A stretch of DNA of 64,000 nucleotides from Algoriphagus sp. (lineage in GTDB: Bacteria; Bacteroidota; Bacteroidia; Cytophagales; Cyclobacteriaceae): contig NZ_JAMWZB010000007.1 in the NCBI RefSeq assembly GCF_024305035.1, positions 51,905 to 115,904 of the forward strand, given 5' to 3'. Under the pieces are notes generated by a model. The model searched no databases. It saw only the letters and a program-made list of their open reading frames with translations, and was not told the origin of the DNA. Position 1 is the first letter of the stretch; each line of letters opens with the position of its first letter. Position numbers and translations under genes: made by a program. Shown piece by piece: positions 56,025 to 64,000 of the stretch.

Positions 56025-57209
56025 ATGAAACATATAATCCGATTACTTTCAATTTTTATAATACTGCTTATTTGTTCGGCATCCTACGCCCAAAAACCAC
56101 GAGCGAGAGATTTGGGAGTTCCCTTTAATGGCACAACTGGTCAATTCAATGCCATCACCGATGTAAAAGGTGTGGAAGTCGGATACAGCACAATCATTTC
56201 TGGAAGTGGTGAAAACATCGTGGGAAAAGGTCCGGTAAGAACAGGGGTCACTGCCATTTTTCCACGGGGCAAAGCTCAAAAATTTAGTCCTGTATTTGCC
56301 AATTGGTATAGCCTGAATGGAAATGGGGAAATGACCGGGACTACATGGGTCACGGAATCCGGCTTTTTGGAAACACCAATTATGATTACCAATACCAACA
56401 GTGTTGGAGTGGTTCGAGATGCTTTTTTGAAGTGGTACGTAGATACTGACTGGTATAATGGCGAAGAGTGGTGGTATACCTATCCCGTTGTGGCAGAAAC
56501 CTACGATGGGTTTTTAAATGACATTTATGGATTTCATGTCAAAGAGGAACATGTACTGGAAGCTATCAATAATTCATCTGGTGGTCAAATAGCCGAAGGA
56601 AATGTAGGAGGTGGTACCGGGATGATGTGTTTGGGGTTTAAAGGTGGAACAGGCACCTCTTCAAGATTGGTACAAATCAAAGATTCCACTTTTACCATTG
56701 GTGTACTTGTGCAAGCTAATTTTGGAAGAAAACCTTCGCTGATCATTTCGGGCGTTCCTGTAGGCAGGGAGTTGCTGGATACACTTAACAACGAATTGAA
56801 GTTACCTCCACAGTCTTATCGAAAAGAAGGAGACGGATCCATTATAGTGGTGGTTGCTACAGATGCCCCTTTGCTTCCACATCAGCTGAAGCGAATTGCA
56901 CATAGGGTTCCGGTAGGAATTGGAAATACGGGCGGATATGCAAGCAATGGCTCAGGAGATATTTTTATTGCTTTTTCCACCGCAAATCCCGATGCTTTTC
57001 AGCGCTATGATTTCTCAGAAGTGGACATGCTGCCAAATGATTTGATCGATCCGCTATTGGAAGCCACGGTGCAGGCTGTCGAAGAAGCCATCATTAATGC
57101 TATGATCGCAGCAGAAACTATGGAAGGAATCAATGGAAATAAGTCTTATGCAATACCTCATGGATTGCTAGTGAACGTGCTGAGGAAATACAATAGGTTG
57201 AATGAATAA
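56025..57209 (+). CDS. P1-family (DmpA/S58) aminopeptidase, secreted
   Basis: 394 residues with a signal peptide (MKHIIRLLSIFIILLICSASYAQ). Family signs: ARDLGVPFNGTTGQFNAITDVKGVEVGYSTI, VRTGVTAIFPRG, WVTESGFLETPIMITNTNSVG, GNVGGGTGMMCLGFKGGTGTSSRLV. DmpA-type enzymes cut themselves into two chains just before the nucleophile Ser; the GTGTSSR segment (Ser212/Ser213) is the expected site. They remove N-terminal D- or beta-amino acids from peptides. ATG 56025 gives the signal peptide directly. Confidence 0.93.
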   Translation: MKHIIRLLSIFIILLICSASYAQKPRARDLGVPFNGTTGQFNAITDVKGVEVGYSTIISGSGENIVGKGPVRTGVTAIFPRGKAQKFSPVFANWYSLNGNGEMTGTTWVTESGFLETPIMITNTNSVGVVRDAFLKWYVDTDWYNGEEWWYTYPVVAETYDGFLNDIYGFHVKEEHVLEAINNSSGGQIAEGNVGGGTGMMCLGFKGGTGTSSRLVQIKDSTFTIGVLVQANFGRKPSLIISGVPVGRELLDTLNNELKLPPQSYRKEGDGSIIVVVATDAPLLPHQLKRIAHRVPVGIGNTGGYASNGSGDIFIAFSTANPDAFQRYDFSEVDMLPNDLIDPLLEATVQAVEEAIINAMIAAETMEGINGNKSYAIPHGLLVNVLRKYNRLNE

Positions 57210-57552
57210 TTGTAAAAAATGTCGTTAAGTTGCTCCTCCAGAAGCAGTTTGTTAATCCAAACCGGAGTCCGGCTTCTGGAGAAGTAGGACTGCTCCTTCC
57301 GCCCCGAAATTTCCCGACCTCGAAGGGCTTGTCTACCGACAGGTAGAGTTGAATTTGAAAATTTGTTTGACTTAGCAACAATTTGAATCAATCCCACTTT
57401 GCCTGCAAAGTATTCCACATTGTTGGGGAAGAAATCAAGGCAGTCCGTCCTAGGCTGAGGCCTTGTGACTCTTGATTTTTTTATCTTTTCAATCACGTAC
57501 TAAATCAACTTTTAATGGAAAAATTCTTTGATCCACATCTTTTAAACCTTTT
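57210..57552. repeat. Repeat-rich intergenic region
   Basis: 343 bases without a convincing gene. It contains CTCCAGAAGC (about 57235) and its exact complement GCTTCTGGAG (about 57273), and TCTACC-GACA-GGTAGA (about 57331-57346), which resembles the CTACCGGCAGGTAG-type intergenic repeats of Bacteroidota (from memory). Reverse-strand reading gives low-complexity peptides, so no gene is called. Confidence 0.5.
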
Positions 57553-58857
57553 ATGAAAACCACCCAAGAAGGATTAAAACGCGAAGTCGGCGTATGGGGT
57601 CTGTCGGCCAATATTGTCAATATCATGGTGGGTGCGGGCATCTTTGTTTTACCTGCCATCATCGCCCAAACCATGGGGGCTTCCGGGGTACTCGCCTATC
57701 TTTTTTGTGGATTGCTGATTGGTTTGGTGATGCTTTGTTTTGCAGAGGTCGGCAGTAAGGTCACACATTCCGGAGGGGCATATGCCTATGTGGAGAAAGC
57801 CTTTGGCCCTTTTTTTGGCTTTTTGGCTGCTATATTCTACCTCATGGCAGGCACTTTTTCTATTGCAGCAGTGTCCAACGCCCTGATTGAAATTTTGGGT
57901 ACTGCTGTCCCTATCTTTCAAACATCATTGGTCAGAATAACCACGCTCTTTGTGATCTTTTTTGGCTTAGCGATCCTCAATATCACCGGTGTCAAGCAAG
58001 GGGTAGGATTAGTCAAACTCAATACGATTGCGAAACTAACTCCGCTCATCTTATTGATAAGTTTCGGTTGGAAAGATGTGGAATGGATCAATTTATCCTG
58101 GGAAACGGAGCCGACTATTCCGAAACTGGGAGCAGCTTCCTTGATTTTATTTTTTGCCTTTATGGGAGGAGATTCGGGCTTGCAGATTGGCGGAGAGATC
58201 AAAAATCCTCAAAAAACCATCCCCCGTGCAATTTTCACAGGAATATCCTTTGTCCTTTTACTTTACATCCTGATCCAATTGATCGCCCAAGGAATATTAG
58301 GTCCTATTCTTCCCGGTTTCAAAGAGGCGCCATTGGGCGAAACTGCTAAAATAATCTTTGGCCCTATCGGGTTAAGTCTGCTTTTTGTCGGAGCGGGAAT
58401 TTCCATGTTTGGGATGCTAAGTGGAGAAATACTCAATACCCCCCGAACGATCTTTCGCCTATCGAGAGATGGCGTAATTCCTATCAGAAAATTAGCCTCC
58501 ATTCACCACCAATTCAAAACACCCCATTTTGCAATTTTACTTTACGCCGGGCTTGGTTTCAGCCTTGCAGTGATGGGGGGATTTAAAGCCTTGGCCTCCA
58601 TTGCGGCTTCCAGTCTGCTCTTAGTCTACTTTGTAGTTTCTCTCTCGGTGATCGGTCTTCGAAGAAAAAAAGACTTGGATAATGGGGGTTTCAAAATCCC
58701 TTTGGGTTATACCGTTCCTATCCTTTCTGCAGGAATTATCCTCTTTTTTCTGTCTAATCTCACTGGTTTAGAGATAAAAGGCTTGTTGATCATGATTTTT
58801 ATTTTGTCTTTGATTTATTTTTCGGGGAAGGTATATCAGAAATGGAAAAGTCATTGA
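57553..58857 (+). CDS. APC-superfamily amino-acid/polyamine permease
   Basis: 434 residues with about twelve membrane spans. The first helix has the broken unwound motif NIVNIMVGAGIFVLPAIIAQ, and the sixth has FFAFMGGDSGLQIGGEIKNPQKTIPRAI, both typical of amino acid-polyamine-organocation permeases. Likely a proton- or exchange-driven amino-acid importer in the inner membrane; substrate not determinable. The gene follows exported peptide- and amide-cleaving enzymes, whose products it might import. Confidence 0.92.
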   Translation: MKTTQEGLKREVGVWGLSANIVNIMVGAGIFVLPAIIAQTMGASGVLAYLFCGLLIGLVMLCFAEVGSKVTHSGGAYAYVEKAFGPFFGFLAAIFYLMAGTFSIAAVSNALIEILGTAVPIFQTSLVRITTLFVIFFGLAILNITGVKQGVGLVKLNTIAKLTPLILLISFGWKDVEWINLSWETEPTIPKLGAASLILFFAFMGGDSGLQIGGEIKNPQKTIPRAIFTGISFVLLLYILIQLIAQGILGPILPGFKEAPLGETAKIIFGPIGLSLLFVGAGISMFGMLSGEILNTPRTIFRLSRDGVIPIRKLASIHHQFKTPHFAILLYAGLGFSLAVMGGFKALASIAASSLLLVYFVVSLSVIGLRRKKDLDNGGFKIPLGYTVPILSAGIILFFLSNLTGLEIKGLLIMIFILSLIYFSGKVYQKWKSH

Positions 58858-58890
58858 AAATCTGGATATTATAATCAAAACCTAAAACCG

Positions 58891-59337
58891 ATGAAGATAC
58901 CAGTTGCTTCCGCCCTCTTGCTCTTTTTGTTCCTCAACAATTCTTTCGGCCAAAATGATGATCGAGAGCAAATCCTCTCCCAACGGGAATTATCCAATCA
59001 CGCCCTTCGGGCATTTGATGAGGAATTGAATGCCACTTTTTCCACTGATGACGCCTTGATCACAACTGGGGCAGGCACATTGATTTCCGGAAAAAAGGAA
59101 TTGATGAAATATATCCAAGAATCTTCTGGCGCAAGAATGTATTGGATCCGGACTCCGGATGAAGTACTGGTCAATTCCAAAACTAGGTTGGCATGGGAAA
59201 CGGGAACCTGGAAAGGGTATGTAGAAGGTTTGGATGAGCCAGTAGTTGGAGGCAAGTACTCCGCCCAATGGACCAAGGCTTCAGGGACTTGGCTAATCCA
59301 ATCGCAGTTGTTTGTCACTTTACCTAATGAAGAATGA
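58891..59337 (+). CDS. Secreted SnoaL/DUF4440-like protein
   Basis: 148 residues with a signal peptide (MKIPVASALLLFLFLNNSFG). NTF2-like plan: ALRAFDEELNATFSTDDALITTGAGTLISGKKELMKYIQ, then MYWIRTPDEVLVNSKTRLAWETGTWKGY, KYSAQWTKASGTWLIQSQLFVTLP. 34 bases after the permease gene. Its stop TGA overlaps the ATG of a broken DUF6090 gene (ATGA at 59334-59337). Ligand unknown. Confidence 0.85.
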   Translation: MKIPVASALLLFLFLNNSFGQNDDREQILSQRELSNHALRAFDEELNATFSTDDALITTGAGTLISGKKELMKYIQESSGARMYWIRTPDEVLVNSKTRLAWETGTWKGYVEGLDEPVVGGKYSAQWTKASGTWLIQSQLFVTLPNEE

Positions 59338-59549
59338 TAAAATTCTTCCGTAAAATCCGCCATTGCTTGGATTATAAATCACCTACAGCAACGACATGAA
59401 GAGGAATCTCGCAGGATCTAGGTAGAAAGCTCTTTCCCCAAAGGAAATCTGGAATGGTTTGGGCCGGAGATTCCGGCAAAAAAGGGACCTATCAGCTCAC
59501 CGTCAATCTCTCCGAAAAAACGGAAGAGTTTATTCCCCAAGAAAAATGA
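59334..59549 (+). pseudogene. Broken DUF6090-type gene
   Basis: ATG 59334 starts MIKFFRKIRHCLDYKSPTATT, the characteristic N-terminus of DUF6090 proteins, and stops at TGA 59397-59399 before the membrane helix. The same frame then continues to a TGA at 59547 with plausible coding sequence (MVWAGDSGKKGTYQLTVNLS), which does not look like DUF6090. The region seems to join two gene remnants. The rest of 59550-59657 shows nothing. Confidence 0.6.
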
Positions 59550-59657
59550 TCAGCATTTTGAAAAGACCCAGAAATAAACTTCTTGATAAAAATAAGTTCT
59601 CACTTTGGGGCATGGCTTTTGACTAAGGTTGGCTTCACGAGTTAACTATCGTATAAA

Positions 59658-59855
59658 ATGAAAGTATTAGGAATTTTATGTCTTTTTGCCTTGACTATGT
59701 TCATGGGCTGCAATGACAAAAAAGAGGCCGTCAAAGAAACTACCATTGAGGTAAAGGTGGAAAAAGAAGCTGATACGGAAATCAAAATTGGGCCAGACGG
59801 TGGATCAGTCAAAACCAAAAAAGTGGAAGTAGAAGTCAAAAATGACAACCAATAA
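59658..59855 (+). CDS. Small charged lipoprotein
   Basis: 65 residues. Lipoprotein signal MKVLGILCLFALTMFMGC (Cys18) and a 47-residue mature part made almost only of Lys, Glu, Val and Thr with alternating beta-type pattern (TTIEVKVEKEADTEIKIGPDGGSVKTKKVEVEVKN split around GPDGG). Similar short proteins accompany envelope-stress genes in Bacteroidota, but no function is known. A T-run terminator follows closely, supporting a real transcript. Confidence 0.75.
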   Translation: MKVLGILCLFALTMFMGCNDKKEAVKETTIEVKVEKEADTEIKIGPDGGSVKTKKVEVEVKNDNQ

Positions 59856-59873
59856 AATTAAAAGCTGAGCCGA

Positions 59874-59899
59874 GAGGTTCAGTTTTTTTTTGTCTTTAT
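59874..59899 (+). terminator. Intrinsic terminator of the small lipoprotein gene
   Basis: CTGAGCC, loop GAGA, GGTTCAG (one G-T pair) followed by a run of nine T. Confidence 0.75.
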
Positions 59900-60118
59900 G
59901 CCAGTTGTAGCCAATCAAGGCCTTATTTAATTAAAGCATTATTTTTATTATTTATTTCTTAGTGAATTTGCTAATCGGGGCACTCCGTTTGCAATCATAT
60001 CATCCAATTGACCGGCGAAAAAACAAATCAATTTTTACGCTAGAAAACTTAAAAAACTCCAGATCTAAAAGGAGTTTCCTGTTTTTCAATTGATCAAAAT
60101 TCTACACTAAAATAAATT

Positions 60119-60688
60119 ATGAAACTGTATTCTATTGGATTACTATTAGCCTTTATGATGATGGGGACTCTAAATGCCCAAAACATCAACGTCGGCGTAA
60201 AAGGTGGGCTTAACAGCTACACGATAGCAAATGGAAATTTTGACCCAAAAATCGGTCTCCATCTCGGATTATTGGGCCACGTGCACATCACCGATAACTT
60301 TGGCCTGCAACCTGAAATCTACTATTCCGCTCAGGGAGCAAAAATCGGCAACTCTTCCACCAATCTCAACTTGGACTATTTCAATATCCCGGTCCTTTTT
60401 CAGTACATGTTTGATAATGGATTTAGACTTCAAGCAGGGCCTCAGCTGGGACTTTTGATCGGTGCCAATACGGTCGCTGGAAACACTAAAGTCGATGTGA
60501 AAAACGATTTCAAAAGTATGGATTTGGGCATCGCAATCGGAGCAAGTTACATTCACACTCCCTCCGGATTTGGGGTGGATGCCCGGTACAATATCGGGAT
60601 GAGCAACATTAGTGAAATCGCCTCCAATGATTATCAAAACCGAGGCTTGCAATTGGGTGTTTTCTACCTGTTCAAGCATAGAAATTAA
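60119..60688 (+). CDS. PorT-like outer-membrane beta-barrel protein
   Basis: 189 residues with a signal peptide (MKLYSIGLLLAFMMMGTLNAQ). Alternating strands typical of the 8-strand 'porin family/outer membrane beta-barrel' group: INVGVKGGLNSYTI, GLHLGLLGHVHITDNFGLQPEIYYSAQGAK, NLDYFNIPVLFQYMFDNGFRLQAGPQLGLLI, GIAIGASYIHTPSGFGVDARYNIGMSNI, and a closing aromatic strand LQLGVFYLFK. Integral outer-membrane protein; role unknown. Strong terminator follows. Confidence 0.9.
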   Translation: MKLYSIGLLLAFMMMGTLNAQNINVGVKGGLNSYTIANGNFDPKIGLHLGLLGHVHITDNFGLQPEIYYSAQGAKIGNSSTNLNLDYFNIPVLFQYMFDNGFRLQAGPQLGLLIGANTVAGNTKVDVKNDFKSMDLGIAIGASYIHTPSGFGVDARYNIGMSNISEIASNDYQNRGLQLGVFYLFKHRN

Positions 60689-60705
60689 GGCTTACCCTCA
60701 TTGAA

Positions 60706-60741
60706 AAAGAGGTTGGACCACAAGATCCAACCTCTTTTTTT
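60706..60741 (+). terminator. Intrinsic terminator of the beta-barrel gene
   Basis: AAAGAGGTTGGA (60706-60717), loop CCACAAGA, TCCAACCTCTTT (60726-60737), with a seven-T run (60735-60741). Confidence 0.93.
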
Positions 60742-60807
60742 GTCTGCTTGGGGCGATTTTCCAATTAGTTGCTGTAGTCGGTTTATCCACCGACCACTAC
60801 ATATTAA

Positions 60808-60900
60808 CTATTCCCAATCCTTCCCATTCCTAAAACTCACATCCGGATATGCCAGCGGTGCAGGTACAGGTCTTGGGTCTTTTTGGATCAATTTTTTCCA
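60808..60900 (-). pseudogene. Fragment duplicating the 3' end of the S41 peptidase gene
   Basis: On the minus strand the frame KKLIQKDPRPVPAPLAYPDV, then SFRNGKDWE and TAG (60808-60810), almost repeats the C-terminus of the S41 peptidase ending at 62350 (KELIRKDPRPVPAPPAYPDL, SFKNGKD, TGA). DNA similarity is about 90 percent over 85-90 bases and also touches the sequence after the stop (CCACCGACCA in both). It breaks down near 60900 and an in-frame TGA lies just beyond. No other part of the peptidase is present here. Confidence 0.8.
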
Positions 60901-61096
60901 ATTTCAACTGAATTCTGGTGCAGTGTCGTAGGCAAAACAATGCGATTTGATAGAAGTCTCTCCTCCGTCCATTCAAAAAGACTTTTAAAACCAAGCTTTA
61001 CCAACCTTTTCTAGGCCCCGCATATATTTTATTTTTAATCAATTTGGTAATCTACTATTATTTCATAGGTTTATAATAGAAATCATTTGCTGAAAA

Positions 61097-62239
61097 ATGA
61101 ACAACCGAATTTTACTCCTAAGCCTAATTTTGTTTGGCCTTGTTTTCTTCTCTTGCCAAGAGGAAGAAAAAACTAAACCACTCTCTTATCAACTCACTCA
61201 TGCTTTTCGCTTGGTGGTGGAGGATCATCCTCTTCGTACCTGGAGTCTGCAAACCCAAGTCATCGAAGGAGAAGAAAAGTTGTTTTTTGGGGATGTGCGG
61301 AAAAAAGACAATATCAAAGTCTTTAATATGGATAAAAAGGAATGGGAAGAGCCTATTCGATTTGAAAAAGAAGGCCCGGACGGAATAGGCACGATGAATG
61401 GATTTTATGTGCATACCATGGACTCCATTTTTGTGGTGAATAGCTTCGGTTGGGAGGTTCATTTGATGAATGGCAGCAAGAAGGTAAGAACCTACAATAC
61501 CAAGAAAGGAATTCCCGCCATGGATCAGATTACCCCATTTACCACCAATAATGCTATTTCAGGAATAATCAACGGAAAGTTGATCTTCTATGGATTTCCG
61601 GAAGTACCCTATCAGGGCCGGGATTACCATAACCGGGTTAAAATTGCTCAAACCATTGATTTAAAAACCGGAGAAAACAAAGTTGAAATCGGATACCCTA
61701 AAGAGTATCATAATCATCTTTGGCCGGGACTGATTGTCATTATGAATGAACAATCTGTGGTTGGAGATAAAATTTATATGAATTATCCATTTAGCGACTC
61801 AGTTTATGAATTTGATGGAATTTCTAATCGAGCTAAGCCTTTATTCTTGGGTTCAACCTACAAGAAAAAAATCATAAACTACGACGACAAATCTACTCAA
61901 GAAATCAATGGTGAAGGAACTTATTTTGAAGTATTAAGTAAGGGTGCCTATACTGATATCTTGGCTGATGAAATCAATTCCCATCTATACAGAACTATAT
62001 CCTACAGCAAAAGCGACCCATCCTCTTTTTCTACCTATTCTGAATTCAAGCCAACAGCTGAGAGGAACCTTTTGATTTATGATTTGGATCGTGATACTTT
62101 CATCGGAGAGATTGACTTTCAGGAAGATGAATTAGACCGGATTCCCATGATGTTTGTTGGGAAAAAAGGGCTGTATCTCAGTAAGATGAGTCGAGAAGAA
62201 GAAGCGGTAGACTTTTATTTGTTGTCATGGGAAGAGTAG
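61097..62239 (+). CDS. DUF4221-family lipoprotein
   Basis: 380 residues. Lipoprotein signal MNNRILLLSLILFGLVFFSC (Cys20). Propeller-like strands follow: LRTWSLQTQVIEGEEKLFFGD, IKVFNMDKKEWEEPIRFEKEGPDGIGTMNGFYVHTMDSIFVVNS split over two blades, and RNLLIYDLDRDTFIGEIDF near the end. The PDGIG-x-GFYV segment is typical of DUF4221 as I remember it. Function unknown. Same overall plan as the gene at 43165. Confidence 0.82.
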   Translation: MNNRILLLSLILFGLVFFSCQEEEKTKPLSYQLTHAFRLVVEDHPLRTWSLQTQVIEGEEKLFFGDVRKKDNIKVFNMDKKEWEEPIRFEKEGPDGIGTMNGFYVHTMDSIFVVNSFGWEVHLMNGSKKVRTYNTKKGIPAMDQITPFTTNNAISGIINGKLIFYGFPEVPYQGRDYHNRVKIAQTIDLKTGENKVEIGYPKEYHNHLWPGLIVIMNEQSVVGDKIYMNYPFSDSVYEFDGISNRAKPLFLGSTYKKKIINYDDKSTQEINGEGTYFEVLSKGAYTDILADEINSHLYRTISYSKSDPSSFSTYSEFKPTAERNLLIYDLDRDTFIGEIDFQEDELDRIPMMFVGKKGLYLSKMSREEEAVDFYLLSWEE

Positions 62240-62257
62240 GGCTTTAATATTTATAGC

Positions 62258-62281
62258 AGAGGTCAGTGTTTCCACTGACCT
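62258..62281. terminator. Hairpin between convergent genes
   Basis: GAGGTCAGTG (62258-62267), loop TTTC, CACTGACCTC (62272-62281), perfect 10-base arms. It lies 19 bases after the DUF4221 stop and 69 bases from the convergent S41 stop, so it may end both transcripts; the T run is weak. Confidence 0.6.
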
Positions 62282-62349
62282 CAACTTATTTAATTCTTAA
62301 AGCTCCTTTACCGAACTCGTTGTCTCCACCGACCAGATAAAACGAATTC

Positions 62350-64000
62350 TCAATCCTTCCCATTCTTAAAACTCAAATCCGGATAAGCCGGCGGTGCAGG
62401 TACAGGTCTTGGGTCTTTTCGGATCAATTCTTTCAAATGCTCGATCGCCGCATCCAGTTGGGCATCTTTTCCATCAAATGTTGCCTTCGGCAAATTGATT
62501 ACCTCGATATCCGGGATAAATCCCACTCCCTCAATCAGCCATTCGGCACCATTTTCAGTCTCACCATAAACCCCATTCATCGGAGCCCTAGCAATCCCAT
62601 TATCCGAAAGCGTATTGGCTCCGGAAAGCCACACTTCGCCACCCCAAGTTCTCGCACCGATGGCTTTGCCCATACCCAATCGGCGGAAGCCTTCGGCAAA
62701 AGCCTCTCCATCCGAAGCGGTAAACTCATCCACCAACAAGACCAAATGGCCACGGAAAGCATAATTCATGTTCCAATAGGGTTCTCCCGTACGGCTTTTC
62801 CAGTAGAAAAAGGCTTCCCGCATCAACTTCTCCAGAATGAAACTATCGATATTTCCGCCCCGATTATGCCGCACGTCGATGATCAGCCCTTTTTTCTTAA
62901 ACTGCGGGTAAAAATCCCTGTACCACTGCCCGATATCTCCGGCCGTCATCGCTCTGAGATGCACATAGCCGATGTCTCCGTTGGATTGTTCCTCTGCTTC
63001 CAACCGGCGGGTGTATTCCCAGTCATTGTAGCGCAAATTGTTTTCCTGACCCACAGTCATCGGGTAGATGATATGATCACCTTTACCAGCTACCGCTATT
63101 CGAACCTGCTTTCTAGCCTTATCCCGAAGCAATACCTGCATATCCGCTACGTCCAAAACGGAAGTCCCGTCTATATGCGTGATCACATCTCCTTCCTGTA
63201 AGTCTAAAGCTGGATGTGACAAAGGAGATTTTTCATCCGGGTAATCCGGATCACTTTGGAAAATGTAGTCGATTTTGTACCCTTTATCAGTTTTGGAAAA
63301 AAGCCCTCCCAGCATCCCAAACTGAATGTTATCCTCCCCATCCCGGGTATCTCCTCCTCGTACGGAGGTATGCAAAACGGAAAGTTCGCCGATCAATTCT
63401 CCGATTACATCCGAAAGCTCATTTCGAGTCGTCACCCTGCCCACAAGCGGAAGGTATTTTTCGTACATGGCATCCCAGTCCACCCCATGCATGCCTGCAT
63501 CGTAGAAATAATCCCGCTCCATGCGCCAAGCATCCGTATAGATCTGCTTCCAGTCCTCTCTCGGGTCTATGCTGAATTTCCAGCCACTCAAATCCAGTTT
63601 ATTTTTGGATAAATCCGAAACTGGCGAAGTGCCTAATTCCACCAGGAAATGATTGGAACCCTGTCGAAGCAGGGCATATTTGTTGTTTGCAGACACGGCA
63701 TAGCTGTTGATTTTATCTGCAAATACCTTTTGCTCCGCTTTCTCCGAAATCGGAGTCATCATCAGCGCAGGCTCATCCTCATTGGAAGCACCTCCTCCGT
63801 AGTATACACCCGGACCCGGACCTACTCGATGATAATACAAGGCCTTTTCGGTCACGATTAAGTTTTTGTAATTCCCCGCAGGCACAGGCACTTCCTGCAC
63901 ACGCTCCATCAATCCATCCTCTTCAATGCTAACTGTGACTTCTTCTTCACTTTTTTCATCTTCAGACTCCAATTCATTTTTCGGAGTAAAGGGAGAAATC
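62350..64000 (-). CDS. Tricorn-like S41 peptidase with PDZ domain, C-terminal part (5' end outside window)
   Basis: About 550 residues are visible; the frame is open to the window edge (reading SPFTPKNELESEDEKSEEE before the TTG at 63972), so no start is called. Order: end of a beta-propeller (YKNLIVTEKALYYHRVGPG, NKYALLRQG), the C1-type linker (DPREDWKQIYTDAWRMERDYFYD), a PDZ domain (LDLQEGDVITHIDGTSVLDVADMQ) and the S41 core (DIGYVHLRAM, GLIIDVRHNRGGNID, VDEFTASDGEAFAEGF with the catalytic Ser codon at 62713-62715). In archaeal tricorn this layout degrades oligopeptides; Bacteroidota versions are usually exported. The last 90 bases are duplicated at 60808. Confidence 0.93.
   Translation of the reverse strand, partial: ISPFTPKNELESEDEKSEEEVTVSIEEDGLMERVQEVPVPAGNYKNLIVTEKALYYHRVGPGPGVYYGGGASNEDEPALMMTPISEKAEQKVFADKINSYAVSANNKYALLRQGSNHFLVELGTSPVSDLSKNKLDLSGWKFSIDPREDWKQIYTDAWRMERDYFYDAGMHGVDWDAMYEKYLPLVGRVTTRNELSDVIGELIGELSVLHTSVRGGDTRDGEDNIQFGMLGGLFSKTDKGYKIDYIFQSDPDYPDEKSPLSHPALDLQEGDVITHIDGTSVLDVADMQVLLRDKARKQVRIAVAGKGDHIIYPMTVGQENNLRYNDWEYTRRLEAEEQSNGDIGYVHLRAMTAGDIGQWYRDFYPQFKKKGLIIDVRHNRGGNIDSFILEKLMREAFFYWKSRTGEPYWNMNYAFRGHLVLLVDEFTASDGEAFAEGFRRLGMGKAIGARTWGGEVWLSGANTLSDNGIARAPMNGVYGETENGAEWLIEGVGFIPDIEVINLPKATFDGKDAQLDAAIEHLKELIRKDPRPVPAPPAYPDLSFKNGKD

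Noticed and set aside
57158..57496. 112-residue minus-strand open frame downstream of the DmpA gene
   Set aside because: It overlaps the 3' end of the DmpA gene and translates palindromic repeat sequence.
60701..60931. 76-residue plus-strand open frame
   Set aside because: It reads the terminator hairpin and the antisense of the duplicated S41 fragment.

Overview
The window reads as a piece of a Bacteroidota chromosome, most likely Cytophagales/Cyclobacteriaceae (Algoriphagus-like). This is inferred from family content: DUF4221 and DUF6090 proteins, PorT-like barrel, Reg_prop/Y_Y_Y sensor kinases, LytTR signalling, a tricorn-type S41 peptidase, a TAnnTTTG-type -7 element ahead of metK, moderate GC and many short perfect palindromes between genes. 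No rRNA, tRNA or CRISPR array was seen.

Region by region. (1) 1-1670: the 3' end of an IS4-family element abuts a decayed minus-strand gene. (2) 1.8-8.6 kb: PD40 lipoprotein; a divergent pair formed by a DUF7010-type membrane protein and an ECF sigma factor with its overlapping membrane partner, both preceded by the same bipartite promoter-like motif; VOC protein; cytosolic HtrA-like protease; VF530; metK. (3) 8.8-15.6 kb: fused OtsA-OtsB trehalose enzyme, DUF3500 protein, S9 peptidase, NAD-dependent epimerase. (4) 16.2-41.5 kb: a sensory island. It begins with a two-gene operon (group II PLP decarboxylase, FIST sensor) and continues with five histidine kinases in the same orientation, interrupted by a Tat-type intradiol dioxygenase, a complete IS982-family element and a small secreted protein. 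One kinase is a 2704-residue soluble protein with an NTF2-like head, twelve tandem GAF-like modules and one kinase core. None of the five carries a receiver domain and no response regulator lies within the island. (5) 41.6-46.5 kb: membrane/DUF6090/DUF4221 genes, a TnpB remnant, an SDR and an NTF2-like lipoprotein. (6) 46.6-49.3 kb: a self-contained LytTR regulator and TPR/HisKA_2 kinase pair. (7) 49.5-64 kb: small-molecule metabolism and secreted enzymes (Rid-family protein, SnoaL-like proteins, DUF2306 protein, SDR, alpha/beta hydrolase, M20 amidohydrolase, DmpA peptidase, APC permease), several decayed fragments, a porin-like barrel, a second DUF4221 protein and a tricorn-like S41 peptidase running off the right edge.

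How the genes may work together: the 16-41 kb island looks like a specialised sensing unit in which a decarboxylase and a FIST protein (a family proposed to bind small ligands) sit beside cytosolic multi-module kinases and envelope-facing propeller/TPR kinases that would have to signal to response regulators elsewhere. The twelve-module kinase, the in-frame palindromic insertions in the ATPase domains of three neighbours, and the matched ECF promoter pair are the most unusual items.
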